DNA from: Phocoena phocoena
Taxonomy: Eukaryota > Chordata > Mammalia > Artiodactyla > Phocoenidae
NCBI RefSeq assembly: GCF_963924675.1
Contig: NC_089220.1
Span: 53,640,639 to 53,704,638, forward strand
Reading direction: 5' to 3'
Length of the DNA stretch: 64,000 nt
How positions within the stretch are numbered: position 1 is the stretch's first letter; each line of letters starts with the position of its first letter. Of the stretch, positions 49,701 through 62,295 are shown piece after piece. A program made the translations under genes and the position numbers. The notes beneath the pieces are model-generated. The model was not told where the DNA came from and did not search any database. It saw only the letters and a program-made list of their open reading frames with translations.

Positions 49701-49955
49701 GGGTTCTAGGAGCTCTATGTCAAGATCAAATATTAGAACAAAAGATTCTCCTAGTACCCCTACTCATAAGGTTTTAGGAGAGCTATATCAGAAATGAGGG
49801 GCAGAGATCAATAAATATTTATTATTTCACAGCTCATTAACTCTGGGCATTATAAATGAGAATAAACTTAAAATAATTTAAACAGTATATGGATAAGCTA
49901 CATTTGCCTAACTTTTTACTAATAATTACTTTCATTTATTTAATGATTTTACTAT
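46751..49955. other. Mostly unique DNA with an old L1M piece
   Basis: About 47883-48090 carries reverse L1M 3' text (ACAGCTTTATTGAGGTATAA, AAAATTCACTTCTTATATGT). Elsewhere nothing is recognisable. Open frames at 46917-47300, 48127-48405 and 49465-49797 (about 90-127 codons) have no recognisable domain. Confidence 0.5.
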
Positions 49956-50155
49956 ATTCAGGGCACTTTAATTAAGAGCTTTACTTATACTACCTTATTT
50001 AAATTTCACACAACCCTATGACTAAGCCATATTTATTATCTTTACATTACAGATGGAAAACAAAGACATGAAAAATTAAGAAACTGTCCCAAGGTCACAT
50101 AACTAAGGCATGACAGGGCCAGGCAGTCTGACGCCAGGGCTCATACTCATACAAA
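49956..50155 (-). mobile_element. MIR SINE
   Basis: ACTACCTTATTTAAATTTCA, CACAACCCTATGACTAAG, TTACAGATGGAAAACAAAGA, CCAAGGTCACATAACTAAGG and GGCAGTCTGACGCCAGGGCT match the reverse complement of MIR across its length. Confidence 0.83.
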
Positions 50156-52209
50156 GATGCTGCCTCAATTTATATAATACTTATTAACAATGTTACATAC
50201 CTAACAATTAACTTGGGCACCGAGGTAATTAATTAAATTTACTACATAAAACTGAAAAGCAGTCTTGTTTCATCACAAAGCATAGCCCTCTTCACTAACA
50301 ACTAATAAACACATCTAGTCAATATGGTTAGAGTGGAGTTTCTACCCAAGGTCCTGGATCCCATACGCCTTCTGTCTCTGACTTGCACTGTCTGCTTATT
50401 GAACCACATGTTAACTTTTGATGATAGTCAACAGGAGCTTTCAGATCTCCTCTGCAGTGCTCACTTCAGATTATTAATGGGTAAGGTTTGCAATTCTTAC
50501 CAAGAAAAGTTTCCACAACTGCTGCAATTACTGTCTTATTGTCATTATGGTTAATTTTGATTAAGTGTTGGTAAGGGTTAATAAAACCCATCCCATTCTG
50601 CATGAAAATCTGATATTTGGTTAACTTTCTAGCTCAGTTTTTTTTTTAAAACTGATAAATATAGAATATTGACATTGTTATTAGGATATTTTACTTGTAG
50701 TAAAAATGATCTCTGACTGGTAGATTGCATCTGGACTTTATAAATACTTCGTGGAAAGCCATAATTTTAGGCATGTTCTGGTTCTCATAATTAGGCATGT
50801 CACATGTTCCACACGACACTCCAGTTCAGAGTCTCATCTGATCTAGAGAACTGCCCAACCCTGAAGGAATCTGGATTTGCCATTACAAGTTGTCTTTCAT
50901 CCATGGTAGGGATTTTATTATACTATCTGACTTGAGATTGGAGTCAGACTTAGTGGAGCATTCTTATCAAAACTAGACCCCAAGAGAAAAAAAAAGTTTT
51001 AAGAAACTTTTTCTTTCCTTTCTCTTTTTTAGACATACATTTGCCATATCTAATGACTTCATTATCTTATACATATAAAGCTACAGCATGAACTTTAGAA
51101 TGGTTTAGAATAGCAAGAATTGGTATAAATGGTCATATTAAAAAGTTAAAGTATAGCATGTTTCAAAGCTTTTAAAAATTACTTTGACATGTCTGAGATG
51201 AATTCAGTTACTTTTAATAAAATTTATTTTTCTCATAGTGAGTTCTCAATATAAATCCAGAATGAAATAGCAGTTAAACACATTTTTGTCTGATTTCATC
51301 AAATACTCCTAATAAATTTTAAATAAGAAGAAGCTTAGGGTTAGGACTAGTGAATTCAGCAAAATTACACTGAGTAGATCCAGTTACTCTCAATAGAACA
51401 GCATTTCAAGGGACAGAAGTAACAAAAAGTACCCTGCTATTTAGAGAACAGTATAAATTCATAGTGGAAAAAAATCAGACCCATCCATTCTATCAGTTGT
51501 TGTAATTCTATCACTTTGCATATATTCACCTAGTCTTAGACAACTGTAAGACTATTTATCTTAGAAATAGAATTCAAATTACTAAACAGAGTATTTCCCT
51601 CCAGTATAAATCAATTCAATACTTATGAACTCCATTTTAATAAGTAAATTTGTTCAATATGCAGATTAAATTCCAATGTTAACATCTTTCTAGAAAACCC
51701 TGAATAATACTATTCAGAGTTTAAATTATAATTTATATGAACACTGATTTCTATTTTGATAAATTATTTTCTCATAGCAACTTGCATTTTAATTGGGAGG
51801 GTAATGGTTTTATGTAACCAAGAATTTTAGCTGTGGAAAATTGAGCCACTAAAACTTAAAACATAAAAGGGAAGTACAAGGTTTGAGTTGAATTAACTAA
51901 GGGAGGCGATGACTGGCTAGAAGTAGAAGGATTAAAGAGAGAGAGAAACAGAAAGAGGTTTTTGGTAAGAGACAAAAAGAACCAGAGATGCATGCAGGTT
52001 GCCCAGCAGTGGGACTGTGAGAGGGGAATAGTTTTAAATTCCTTACTCCTGAGCAAAATATACACTATGGACAAAGCCAAGAGCATCATTAAATTGGCTA
52101 AGGCAATGGACTCTCTTTGGTCTGTCCTAGAATCTGGGCACAAGCAGCTAGTGATGAAGAACAGGAAGGAGAAAATATAAAAAAAAGAAAAAGTTGACTA
52201 CTCCAGTTT
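50156..52209. other. Unique intergenic DNA
   Basis: No recognisable repeat, exon or RNA gene. Open frames at 50324-50554 and 51856-52180 lack any family resemblance. Confidence 0.5.
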
Positions 52210-52220
52210 AAACAATGGCC

Positions 52221-52584
52221 ATAAAAAAGGGCTGAAATAATGCCATTTGCAGCAACATGGATTGACCTAGAGATAATCATACTAAGTGAAGTAAGTCAGA
52301 CAGAGAAAGACAAACATCATATGATATCACTTATCTGTGGAATCTAAAAAAATGATATAAATGAACTTACAAAACAGAAACAGGCTCACAGACATAGAAA
52401 ACAATCTTATGGTTACCAAAGGAGTAAAGCGGGGGAGAGGTAAATTAGGAGTCTAGGATTAAGAGATACACACTACTGTATACAAAATAGATAAACAAGA
52501 ACTGACTGTATAGCACACCTGAAACTAACACAACATTGTAATTCAACTATTCATCAATAAAAAAAATTTAAAAGAATAAAATAA
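52221..52584 (+). mobile_element. Short L1 insertion (ORF2 end and 3'UTR) with target duplication
   Basis: Starts in the last ORF2 codons (CATAAAAAAGGGCTGAAAT-type text, ATGGATTGACCTAGAG) and runs through AGTAAGTCAGACAGAGAAAG, the 3'UTR (AGCACACCTGAAACTAACAC) and an A-rich tail. The 11-bp sequence AAACAATGGCC flanks it perfectly at 52210-52220 and 52585-52595. Confidence 0.94.
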
Positions 52585-52595
52585 AAACAATGGCC

Positions 52596-53092
52596 CAGCT
52601 CAGAGGCTGCTTGCTTAAAATCAACAGAGGTGAAGCTGGCAGATTTTCAGCTAGGAAGCATCAGTGTTGGGGTTGATGATACTATGCTAAAGGCATCTTT
52701 CAGGCAGTTGCCTAGAGCATTGAGGAAAGTGGCCCTCAACTGGGGCAATAGCTAGAAGCTAAGAATGGAAACAGCATTACGAGAGAAATAATATATTTAT
52801 TAATAGTTAACACTGCAGCAGCACTCGCCAAATTAATGCAATTTATGGAATTTTTGTTATTTATGACTTTTCCCCACAGATTCCAGGTACAATCAATTAA
52901 TTAGGTCAGAGATCTTTTTAATTCCCTGACTCCTAACATGCTAATAATTCCCAGCATGAGCAGATATGTAACATGAGACAGGCACAGGTTGATAATGGAG
53001 CATAGGAAGGCAAGGATAATAACAGATTTAGAGCAGCAGTTCCCAAACTTTAATATGCATAAGGATAAACTGGAGATCTTGGTGAAAAGCAG
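52596..53092. other. Unique intergenic DNA
   Basis: No recognisable element or coding signal. Confidence 0.5.
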
Positions 53093-53469
53093 ATTTTTTA
53101 ATTTAATTTTTATTTTATATTGGAGTATAGCTGATTTACAATATTGTGTTAGTTTCAAGTATACAGCAAAGTGATTATTATACATGTACGTATATCCATT
53201 CTTTTCCAGAAACTTTTCACATATAGGTTATTACAGAATATTGAGTAGAGTTCCGTGTGTTATACAATAAGTCTTTGTTGATTATCTATTTTGTATATAG
53301 TAGTATGTATATGTTATTCCTGATCTACTAATTTATTCCTCCCACCACCAGCACATTTCCCCTTTGGTAACCTTAAGTTTGTTTTCAAAGTATGTGGCTC
53401 TGCTTCTGTTTTGTAAATAAGTTCATTTGTATCATTTTTAGATTCCACAAATAAGTGATATCAAATGAT

Positions 53470-56400
53470 ACTTGTCTTCTTCTGACTTACTCGACATAGT
53501 GTGATAATCTCTAGGTCCATCCATGTTGCCGCAAATGGCACTGCTTCATTTTCTATGGCTGTGTAGTATTCCATTGTATATATGTACCACATTTTCTTTA
53601 TCCATTCCTCTGTCTATGGACATTTAGGTTGCTTCCATGTCTTGGCTACTGTAAACACTGCTGCATTAAACATTGGGGTGCAGGTATGTTTTCGAATTAT
53701 GGCTTCTTCTGGATATATGCCTAGGAGTGGGATTGCTGGATCATTTGGTAGTTCTATTTTTAGCTTTTTAAGAAACCCCCATACTGTAGTGGTTGTACCA
53801 ATTTACATTCCCACCAAAACTGTAGGCGGGTTCCCTTTTCTCTATACCCTCTTCAGCATTTATTGTTTGTAGAATTTTTGATGATGGCCATTATGACTCG
53901 TGTGAGGTGATACCTCACTGCAGTTTTGACTTACATTTCTCTAATAATTAGCAATGTTAAGCATTTTTCATGTGCTTTTTGGCCATCTGTGCATCTTCTT
54001 TGGAGAAAGGTTTATTTAGAACTTCTACCCATTTTTTGATTGGGTTGCTTTGTTTTTTTTATATTGAGTTGTTTGTATATTTTGGAGACCAATTACTTGT
54101 CGGTCGTTTCACTTTCAAATATTTTCTCCCATTCTGTGGGTTATCTTTTTGTTTTGTTTATAGTTTCCTTTTCTGTGCAAAATTTTTTAAGTTTAATTAA
54201 GCCCCATATGTTTATTTTTGTTTTAATTTCGTTACTCAAGGATGTGGATCCAAAAGGCTGTTGCTGCGATTCATGTCAAAAAGTGTTATGCCTATGCTTT
54301 CCTCTAAGAGTTTTATAGTATCCAGACTTATATTTAGGTCTTTAATCCATTTTGAGTTTATTTCTGTATATGGTGTTTGGAAGTGTTCTAATTTCATTCG
54401 TTTCCATGTAGCTATCCAGTTTTGCCAGCACCACTTATTGAAGAGACTGTCTTTTCTCCTTTGTATATTCTTGCCCCTTTGTCATAGATTAATTGACTAG
54501 AGGTGTGTGAGTTTATCTCTGGACTTTCTATCCTGTTCCATTGATCTATATTTCTGTTTTTGTGCCAGTACCATAATATTTTGATGACTGTAGCTTTATA
54601 GTATAGTCTGACGTCAGGAGCCAGATACCTCCAGCTCTGTTTTTCTTTCTTGAGATTGCTTTGGCTATGTGTGTGTGGTCTTTTGTGGTTCCATACAAAT
54701 TGTAAAATTTTTGTTCTAATTATGTGAAAAATGCCATTGGTTATTTGATAGGAATTGCACTGAATCTGAAGATTGCTTTGGTTAGTATAGTCATTTTCAC
54801 AATATTTATTCTTCCAATCCAAGAACATGGTATATTTCTCCATATGTTTGTGTCATCTTTGATTTCTTTCATCCGTATCTTATAGTTTTCTGAGTACAGG
54901 TCTTTTGCCTCCTTAGGTAGGTTTATTACTAGGTATTTTATTATTTTTGGTGTGATGGTAAATGGGCTGGTTTCTTTTTTTTGTGTGTGTGGTACGCAGG
55001 CCTCTCACTGTTGTGGCCTCTCCTGTTGCAGAGCACAGGCTCCAGATGCGCAGGCTCAGTGGCCATGGCTCACAGGCCCAGCCGCTCCACAGCACGTGGG
55101 ATCTTCCCAGACCAGGGCACGAACCCGTGTCCACTGCACTGGCAGGCGGACTCTCGACCACTGCGCCACCAGGGAAGCCCGGGATGGTTTCTTTAATTTC
55201 TCTTTCTGAACTTTCATTGTTACTGTATAGATATGGAAGACATTTCTGTGTATTAATTTTATATCCTGCAACTTTACCAAATGCATTGAAGAGCTCTAGT
55301 AGTTTTCTGGTAGCATCTTTAGGATTTTCTAAGTATAATATCATGTCATCTGCAAACAGTGACAGTTTTACTTCTTTTCCAATTTGGATTCCTTTTATTT
55401 CTTTTTCTTCTCTGATTGCTGTGGCTAGGACTTCCAAAACTACGTTGAATAATAGTAGCAAGAGTGGACATCTTGTCTTGTTCCTGATCTTAGAGGAAAT
55501 GCTTTCAATTTTTCACCATTGAGAATAATGTTTACTGTGGGTTTGTTGTATATGGCCTTTATTAAATTTGAGGTAGGTTCCCTCTATGCCCACTTACTGG
55601 AGAGTTTTTATCATAAATGGGTGTTGAATTCTGTCAATAGCTTTTTCTGCTTCTATTGAGATGATCGTATGGTTTTTATTCTTCAATTTGTTAATATGGT
55701 GTATCACATTGATTGATTTACGTATATTGAAGAATCCTTCCACCCATGGGATAAATCCCACTTGATCATGGTGTATGATCCTTTTAATGTGTTGTTGGAT
55801 TCTGTTTGCAGGTATTTTGTTGAGAATTTTTGTATCTATATTCATCAGTGATATTGGTCTGTAATTTTCTTTTTTTGTAGTATCTCTGTCTGGTTTTGGT
55901 ATCAGGGTGATGGTGGCCTCATAGAACGAGTTTGGGAGTGTTCCTTCCTCTGCAACTTTTTGGAAGACTTTGAGAAGGATGGGTGTTAGCTCTTCTCTAA
56001 ATGTTTGATAGAATTCAACTGTGAAGCCATCTGGTCCTGGGCTTTTGTTTGTTGGAATATTTTTAATCACAGTTTTGTATACATTACTTGTGATTGGTCT
56101 GTTCATATTTTCTATTTCTTCCTGGTTCAATCTTGGAAGGTTGTACCTCTCTAAGAATTTGTCCATTTCTTCCAAGTTGTCCATTTTATTTGAATAGAGT
56201 TGGTTGTAGTAGTCTCGTAGGATGCTTTGTATTTCTGCGGTGTCTGTTGTAACTTTTCATTTCTAATTTTATTGATTTGGGTCTTCTCCCTCTTTTTGTT
56301 GATGAGTCTGGCTAATGGTTTATCAATTTTGTTTATCTTTTCAAAGAATAGCTTTTAGCTTTATTGATCTTTATTGATCTCTAGGTATTTTTTGACTTCC

Positions 56401-57190
56401 TCTTTGATTTCTTCAGTGATCTCTTGGTTATTTAGTAACGTATTGTTTAGCCTCCATGTGTCTGTGTGTTTTACGGTTTTTTCCCTGTAATTGATTTCTA
56501 ATCTCATAGCACTGAGGTCAGAAAAGATGCTTGATATGATTTCAATTTTCTTAAATTTACTGAGGCTTGATTTATGACCCAAGATGTGACCTATCCTGGA
56601 GAATATTCCATGAGCACTTGAGAAGAAAGTGTAATCTGCTGTTTCTGGATGGAATGTCCTATAAATATCAATTAAATCTATCTGATCTATTGTGTCATTG
56701 AAAGCTTGTGTTTCCTTATTAACTTTCTGTTTGGATGATCTGTCCATTGGTGTAAGTGAGGTGTTAAAATCCCCCATTCTTACTGTGTTACTGTCAATTT
56801 CCCCTTTCATAGCCGTTAGCAGTTGCCTTATGTATTGAGGTGCTCCTATGTTGGGTGCATATATATTTATGATTGTTATATCTTGTTCTTGGTTTGACCC
56901 CTTGATCATTATGTAATGTCCTGCTTTGTCTCTTGTAGCATACTTTATTTTAAAGTCTATTTTATCTGATGTTAGTATTGCTACCGCAGCTTTCTTCTGA
57001 TTTCCATTTGCATGGAATATGTTTTTCCATCCCCTTGCTTTCATTCTGTATGTGTTCCTAGGTCTGAAGTGGGTATCTTGTAGATAGCATATATATGGGT
57101 CTTGGTTTTGTATCCATTCAGCAAGCCTGTGTCTTTTGATGGAGCATTTAATCCATTCACGTTTAAAGTAATTATCAATATGCATGTTCC
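53470..57190 (-). pseudogene. ORF2 remnant of the outer L1
   Basis: Minus-strand frames give ORF2 blocks from N- to C-terminus: endonuclease 57227-56361 ([32 protein letters not shown]), RT fingers/palm 56184-55594 ([26 protein letters not shown]), [12 protein letters not shown] near 55461-55300, thumb/C-terminal text at 54843-54412. Defects: the young L1 splits off the first few codons (ATG at 62712-62710), about 240 bp are deleted near 56375-56390 (equivalent to about 58936-59178 of the intact copy), a SINE is inserted at 54978-55184, and there are several frameshifts. Confidence 0.92.
54978..55184 (-). mobile_element. CHR-2-type SINE inserted in the outer L1 ORF2
   Basis: Reverse-oriented SINE: GTGGTACGCAGGCCTCTCAC, GAGCACAGGCTCCAGATGCG, ending CGCCACCAGGGAAGCCC. 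Target duplication GGCTGGTTTCTTT (54965-54977) and GGATGGTTTCTTT (55182-55194), one mismatch. Its tail is TG-modified (TTTTGTGTGTGTGG). It lies in the same orientation as the host L1 and happens to keep an open frame of 182 codons through the junctions. Confidence 0.94.
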
Positions 57191-58057
57191 ATGAAGGAGC
57201 AAGATAAAAACCCACCAGACCTAACAAATGAAGAGGAAATAGGCAATCTACCTGAAAAAGAATTCAGAATAATGATAGTAAGGATGATCCGAAATCTTGG
57301 AAGTAGAATAGACAAAATGCAAGAAACAGTTAACAAGGACCTAGAAGACATAAAGATGAAACAAGCAACGATGAACAACGCAATAAATGAAATTAAAAGT
57401 ACTCTAGATAGGATCAATAGCAGAATAACTGAGGCAGAAGAACGGATAAGTGACCTGGAAGATAAAGTAGTGGAAATAACTACTGCAGAGCAGAATAAAG
57501 AAAAAAGAATGAAAAGAACTGAGGACAGTCTCAGAGAGCTCTGGGACAACATTAAACGCACCAACATTCGAATTATAGGGGTTCCAGAAGAAGAAGAAAA
57601 AAAGAAAGGGACTGAGAAAATATTTGAAGAGATTATAGTTGAAAACTTCCCTAATATGGGAAAGGAAATAGTTAATCAAGTCCAGGAAGCACAGAGAGTC
57701 CCATACAGGATACATACAAGGAGAAATACGCCAAGACACATATTAATCAAACTATCAAAAATTAAATACAAAGAAAGCATATTAAAAGCAGCAAGGGAAA
57801 AACAACAAATAACACACAAGGGAATCCCCATAAGGTTAACAGCTGATCTCTCAGCAGAAACCCTACAAGCCAGAAGGGAGTGGCAGGACATACTGAAAGT
57901 GATGAAGGAGAAAAACCTGCAACCAAGACTACTCTACCCAGCAAGGATCTCATTCAGATTTGATGGAGAAATTAAAACCTTTACAGACAAGCAAAAGCTG
58001 AGAGAGTTCAGCACCACCAAACCAGCTTTACAACAAATGCTAAAGGAACTCCTCTAG
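57191..58057 (+). CDS. L1 ORF1 protein (trimeric RNA-binding chaperone), lacking first nine residues
   Basis: Open for 288 codons, ending in LLKELL then TAG-type stop. Family role: ORF1p trimerises, coats L1 RNA in cytoplasmic RNP particles and acts as a nucleic-acid chaperone during target-primed reverse transcription. Visible here: an acidic N-terminus, a heptad coiled coil at about residues 27-115 (IDKMQETVNKDLEDIKMKQ, RITEAEERISDLEDKV), an RRM from about residue 124 (TNIRIIGVPEEEE, then HILIKLSKIKYKESILKAA), and a C-terminal domain (ITHKGIPIRLTADLSAETLQ, YPARISFRFDGE). The other two ORF1 copies in the window start nine codons earlier (MKRQ... or MRRQ...), so the first ATG here is the ancestral internal Met10, at the insertion junction. 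No L1 promoter lies upstream. Confidence 0.93.
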   Translation: MKEQDKNPPDLTNEEEIGNLPEKEFRIMIVRMIRNLGSRIDKMQETVNKDLEDIKMKQATMNNAINEIKSTLDRINSRITEAEERISDLEDKVVEITTAEQNKEKRMKRTEDSLRELWDNIKRTNIRIIGVPEEEEKKKGTEKIFEEIIVENFPNMGKEIVNQVQEAQRVPYRIHTRRNTPRHILIKLSKIKYKESILKAAREKQQITHKGIPIRLTADLSAETLQARREWQDILKVMKEKNLQPRLLYPARISFRFDGEIKTFTDKQKLREFSTTKPALQQMLKELL

Positions 58058-58115
58058 ATAAGAAATGCAAAAGAAGGAAACGACCTATAATAACGAACCC
58101 AAAACAATATAGAAA

Positions 58116-61100
58116 ATGGGAATAGGAACATACATATCGATAATTACCTTAAATGTAAATGGACTAAATGCTCCCACCAAAAGACACAGATTGGCTGAAT
58201 GGATACAAAAACAAGACCCTTATATATGCTGTCTACAAGAGACCCACCTCAGACCTAGAGACACATACAGACTGAAAGTAAGGGGATGGAAAAAGATATT
58301 CCATGCAAATGGAAACCAAAAGAAAGCTGGAGTAGCAATTCTCATATCAGACAAAATAGACTTTAAAATAAGGACTATTAAAAGGGATAAAGAAGGACAC
58401 TACATAATGATCAAGGGATCGATCCAAGAAGAAGATATAACAATTGTAAATATTTATGCACCCAACATAGGAGCACCTCAATACGTAAGGCAAATACTAA
58501 CAGCCATAAAAGGGGAAATAGACAGTAACACATTCATAGTAGGGGACTTTAACACCCCACTTTCACCCATGGACAGATCATCCAAAATGAAAATAAATAA
58601 GGAAACACAAGCTTTAAATGATACATTAAACAAGATGGACTTAATTGATATTTATAGGACACTCCATCCAAAAACAACAGATTACACATTTTTCTCAAGT
58701 GCTCATGGAACATTCTCCAGGATAGATCATATCTTGGGTCACAAATCAAGCCTTGGTAAATTTAAGAAAATTGAAATTGTATCAAGTATCTTTTCTGACC
58801 ACAACGCCATGAGACTAGATATCAATTACAGGAAAAGATCTGTAAAATATACAAGCACATGGAGGCTAAACAATACACTACTTAATAATGAAGTGATCAC
58901 TGAAGAAATTAAAGAGGAAATAAAAAAATACCTAGAAACAAATGACAATGGAGACACAACGACCCAAAACCTATGGGATGCAGCAAAAGCAGTTCTAAGG
59001 GGGAAGTTTATAGCAATACAAGCCCACCTTAAGAAGCAGGAAACATCTCGAATAAACAACCTAACCTTGCACCTCAAGCAATTAGAGAAAGAAGAACAAA
59101 AAAGCCCCAAAGCTAGCAGAAGGAAAGAAATCATAAAAATCAGATCAGAAATAAATGAAAAAGAAATGAAGGAAACGATAGCAAAGATCAATAAAACTAA
59201 AAGCTGGTTCTTTGAGAAGATAAACAAAATAGATAAACCACTAGCTAGACTCATCAAGAAAAAAAGGGAGAAGACTCAAATCAATAGAATTAGAAATGAG
59301 AAAGGAGAAATAACAACTGACACTGCAGAAATAAAAAAAATCATGAGAGATTACTACAAGCAACTCTATGCCAATAAAATGGACAATCTGGAAGAAATGG
59401 ACAAATTCTTAGAAATGCACAACCTGCCAAGACTGAATCAGGAAGAAATAGAAAATATGAACAGACCAATCACAAGCACTGAAATTGAAAGTGTGATTAA
59501 AAATCTTCCAACAAACAAAAGCCCAGGACCAGATGGCTTCACAGGTGAATTCTATCAAACGTTTAGAGAAGAGCTAACACCTATCCTTCTCGAACTCTTC
59601 CAAAATATAGCAGAGGGAGGAACACTCCCAAATTCCTTCTACGAGGCCACCATCACCTTGATACCAAAACCAGACAAGGATGTCACAAAGAAAGAAAACT
59701 GCAGGCCAATATCACTGATGAACATAGATGCAAAAATCCTCAACAAAATACTAGCAAACAGAATCCAACAGCACATTAAAAGGATCATACACCATGATCA
59801 AGTGGAGTTTATTCCAGGAATACAAGGATTCTTCAATATACGCAAATCTATCAATGTGATAAACCATATTAACAAATTGAAGGAGAAAAACCATATGATC
59901 ATCTCAATAGATGCAGAGAAAGCTTTTGACAAAATTCAACACCCATTTATGATAAAAACCCTCCAGAAAGTGGGCATAGAGGGAACTTTCCTCAACATAA
60001 TAAAGGCCATATATGACAAGCCCACAGCAAACATCATCCTCAATGGTGAAAAACTGAAAGCATTTCCACTAAGATCAGGAACAAGACAAGGTTGCCCACT
60101 CTCACCACTCTTATTCAACATAGTTTTGGAAGTTTTAGCCACAGCAATCAGAGAAGAAAAGGAAATAAAAGGAATCCACATCGGAAAAGAAGAAGTAAAG
60201 CTGTCACTGTTTGCAGATGACATGATACTATACATAGAGAATCCTAAAGATGCTACCAGAAAACTACTAGAGCTAATCAATGAATTTGGTAAAGTAGCAG
60301 GATACAAAATTAATGCACAGAAATCTCTGGCATTCCTATATACTAATGATGAAAAATCTGAAAGTGAAATCAAGAAAACACTCCCATTTACCATTGCAAC
60401 AAAACGAATAAAATATCTAGGAATAAACCTACCTAAGGATACGAAAGACCTGTATGCAGAAAATTATAAGACACTGATGAAAGAAATTAAAGATGATACA
60501 AATAGATGGAGAGATATACCATGTTCTTGGATGGGAAGAATCAACATTGTGAAAATGACTCTACTACCCAAAGCAATCTACAGATTCAATGCAATCCCTA
60601 TTAAACTACCACTGGCATTTTTCACAGAACTAGAACAAAAAATTTCGCAATTTGTATGGAAACACAAAAGACCCCGAATAGCCAAAGCAATTTTGAGAAC
60701 GAAAAAAGGAGCTGGAGGAATCAGGCTCCCTGACTTCAGACTATACTACAAAGCAACAGTAATCAAGACAGTATGGTACTGGCACAAAAACAGAAAGATA
60801 GATCAGTGGAACAGGATAGAAAGCCCAGAGATAAACCCATGCACATATGGACACCTTATCTTTGATAAAGGAGGCAGGAATGTACAGTGGAGAAAGGACA
60901 GCCTCTTCAATAAATGGTGCTGGGAAAACTGGACAGGTACATGTAAAAGTATGAGATTAGATCACTCCCTAACACCATACACAAAAATAAGCTCAAAATG
61001 GATTAAAGACCTAAATGTAAGGCCAGAAACTATCAAACTCTTAGAGGAAAACATAGGAAGAACACTCTATGACATAAATCACAGCAAGATCCTTTCTGAC

Positions 61101-61934
61101 CCACCTCCTAGAGTAATGGAAATAAAAACAAAAATAAACAAATGGGACCTAATGAAACTTCAAAGCTTTTGCACAGCAAAGGAAACCATAATCAAGACCA
61201 AAAGACAACCCTCAGAATGGGAGAAAACATTTGCAAATGAAGCAACTGACAAAGGATTAATCTCCAAAATTTACAAGCAGCTCATGCAGCTCAATAACAA
61301 AAAAACAAACAACCCCATCCAAAAATGGGCAGAAGACCTAAACAGACATTTCTCCAAAGAAGATATACAGAATGCCAACAAACACATGAAAGAATGCTCA
61401 ACCTCATTAATCATTAGAGAAATGCAAATCAAAACTACAATGAGATATCATCTCACACCAGTCAGAATGGCCATCATCAAAAAATCTAGAAACAATAAAT
61501 GCTGGAGAGGGTGTGGAGAAAAGGGGACACTCTTGCACTGCTGGTGGGAATGTGAATTGGTTCAGCCACTATGGAGAACAGTATGGAGGTTCCTTAAAAA
61601 ACTACAAATAGAATTACCATATGACCCAGCAATCCCACTACTGGGCATATACCCTGAGAAAACCAAAATTCAAAAGGAGTCATGTACCAAAATGTTCATT
61701 GCAGCTCTATTTACAATAGCCAGGACATGGAAGCAACCTAAGTGTCCATCAACAGATGAATGGATAAAGAAGATGTGGCACATATACACAATGGAATATT
61801 ACTCAGCCTTAAAAAGAAATGAAATTGAGATATTTGTAATGAGATGGATAGACCTAGAGTCTGTCATACAGAGTGAAGTAAGTCAGAAAGACAAAGACAG
61901 ATACCGTATGCTAACACATATATATGGAATTTGA
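58116..61934 (+). CDS. L1 ORF2 protein: endonuclease and reverse transcriptase, full length
   Basis: 1272 codons without a stop, close to the 1275 of human L1. Family role: nicks DNA at TTTT/AA-like sites and reverse-transcribes L1 or SINE RNA from the nick. AP-type endonuclease at about residues 1-240: N13 (LNVNG), E42 (QETH), D144 and N146 (GDFN), D204 (DHIL), D228/H229 (SDHNAM). RT at about 500-775: [21 protein letters not shown], and FADD with catalytic D701 and D702. C-terminal CCHC motif: C1129, C1133, H1141, C1146. The start is 58 bases after ORF1 and matches the start of the other copies. Oddities: residue 564 is Glu in QVEF where the three other copies readable in this window have Gly, and residue 529 is Cys where two other copies have Tyr. 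Coding-intact, but catalytic competence is uncertain. Confidence 0.96.
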   Translation: MGIGTYISIITLNVNGLNAPTKRHRLAEWIQKQDPYICCLQETHLRPRDTYRLKVRGWKKIFHANGNQKKAGVAILISDKIDFKIRTIKRDKEGHYIMIKGSIQEEDITIVNIYAPNIGAPQYVRQILTAIKGEIDSNTFIVGDFNTPLSPMDRSSKMKINKETQALNDTLNKMDLIDIYRTLHPKTTDYTFFSSAHGTFSRIDHILGHKSSLGKFKKIEIVSSIFSDHNAMRLDINYRKRSVKYTSTWRLNNTLLNNEVITEEIKEEIKKYLETNDNGDTTTQNLWDAAKAVLRGKFIAIQAHLKKQETSRINNLTLHLKQLEKEEQKSPKASRRKEIIKIRSEINEKEMKETIAKINKTKSWFFEKINKIDKPLARLIKKKREKTQINRIRNEKGEITTDTAEIKKIMRDYYKQLYANKMDNLEEMDKFLEMHNLPRLNQEEIENMNRPITSTEIESVIKNLPTNKSPGPDGFTGEFYQTFREELTPILLELFQNIAEGGTLPNSFYEATITLIPKPDKDVTKKENCRPISLMNIDAKILNKILANRIQQHIKRIIHHDQVEFIPGIQGFFNIRKSINVINHINKLKEKNHMIISIDAEKAFDKIQHPFMIKTLQKVGIEGTFLNIIKAIYDKPTANIILNGEKLKAFPLRSGTRQGCPLSPLLFNIVLEVLATAIREEKEIKGIHIGKEEVKLSLFADDMILYIENPKDATRKLLELINEFGKVAGYKINAQKSLAFLYTNDEKSESEIKKTLPFTIATKRIKYLGINLPKDTKDLYAENYKTLMKEIKDDTNRWRDIPCSWMGRINIVKMTLLPKAIYRFNAIPIKLPLAFFTELEQKISQFVWKHKRPRIAKAILRTKKGAGGIRLPDFRLYYKATVIKTVWYWHKNRKIDQWNRIESPEINPCTYGHLIFDKGGRNVQWRKDSLFNKWCWENWTGTCKSMRLDHSLTPYTKISSKWIKDLNVRPETIKLLEENIGRTLYDINHSKILSDPPPRVMEIKTKINKWDLMKLQSFCTAKETIIKTKRQPSEWEKTFANEATDKGLISKIYKQLMQLNNKKTNNPIQKWAEDLNRHFSKEDIQNANKHMKECSTSLIIREMQIKTTMRYHLTPVRMAIIKKSRNNKCWRGCGEKGTLLHCWWECELVQPLWRTVWRFLKKLQIELPYDPAIPLLGIYPEKTKIQKESCTKMFIAALFTIARTWKQPKCPSTDEWIKKMWHIYTMEYYSALKRNEIEIFVMRWIDLESVIQSEVSQKDKDRYRMLTHIYGI

Positions 61935-62295
61935 GGGGAAAAAATGTCATGAAGAACCTAGGGATAAGACAGGAATGGAGGCGCAGACCTACTGGAGAGC
62001 GGACTTGGGGATATGGGGAGGGGGAAGGGTGAGTTTTGACAGGGCGAGAGAGAGTCATGGACATATACACACTAACAAACGTGGTGGGGTGGATAGCTGG
62101 GGGGAAGCAGCCGCAAGGCACAGGGATATTAGCTCGGGGCTTTGGGACAGCCTGGAGGGGTGGGAGGGGGAGAGTGGGAGGGAGGGAGATGCAGGAGGGA
62201 AGACACATGGGAGCACATGTATATGTATAGCTGATTCACTTTGTTATAAATCAGAAACTAACACACCATTGTAAAGCAATTATACCCCAATAAAG

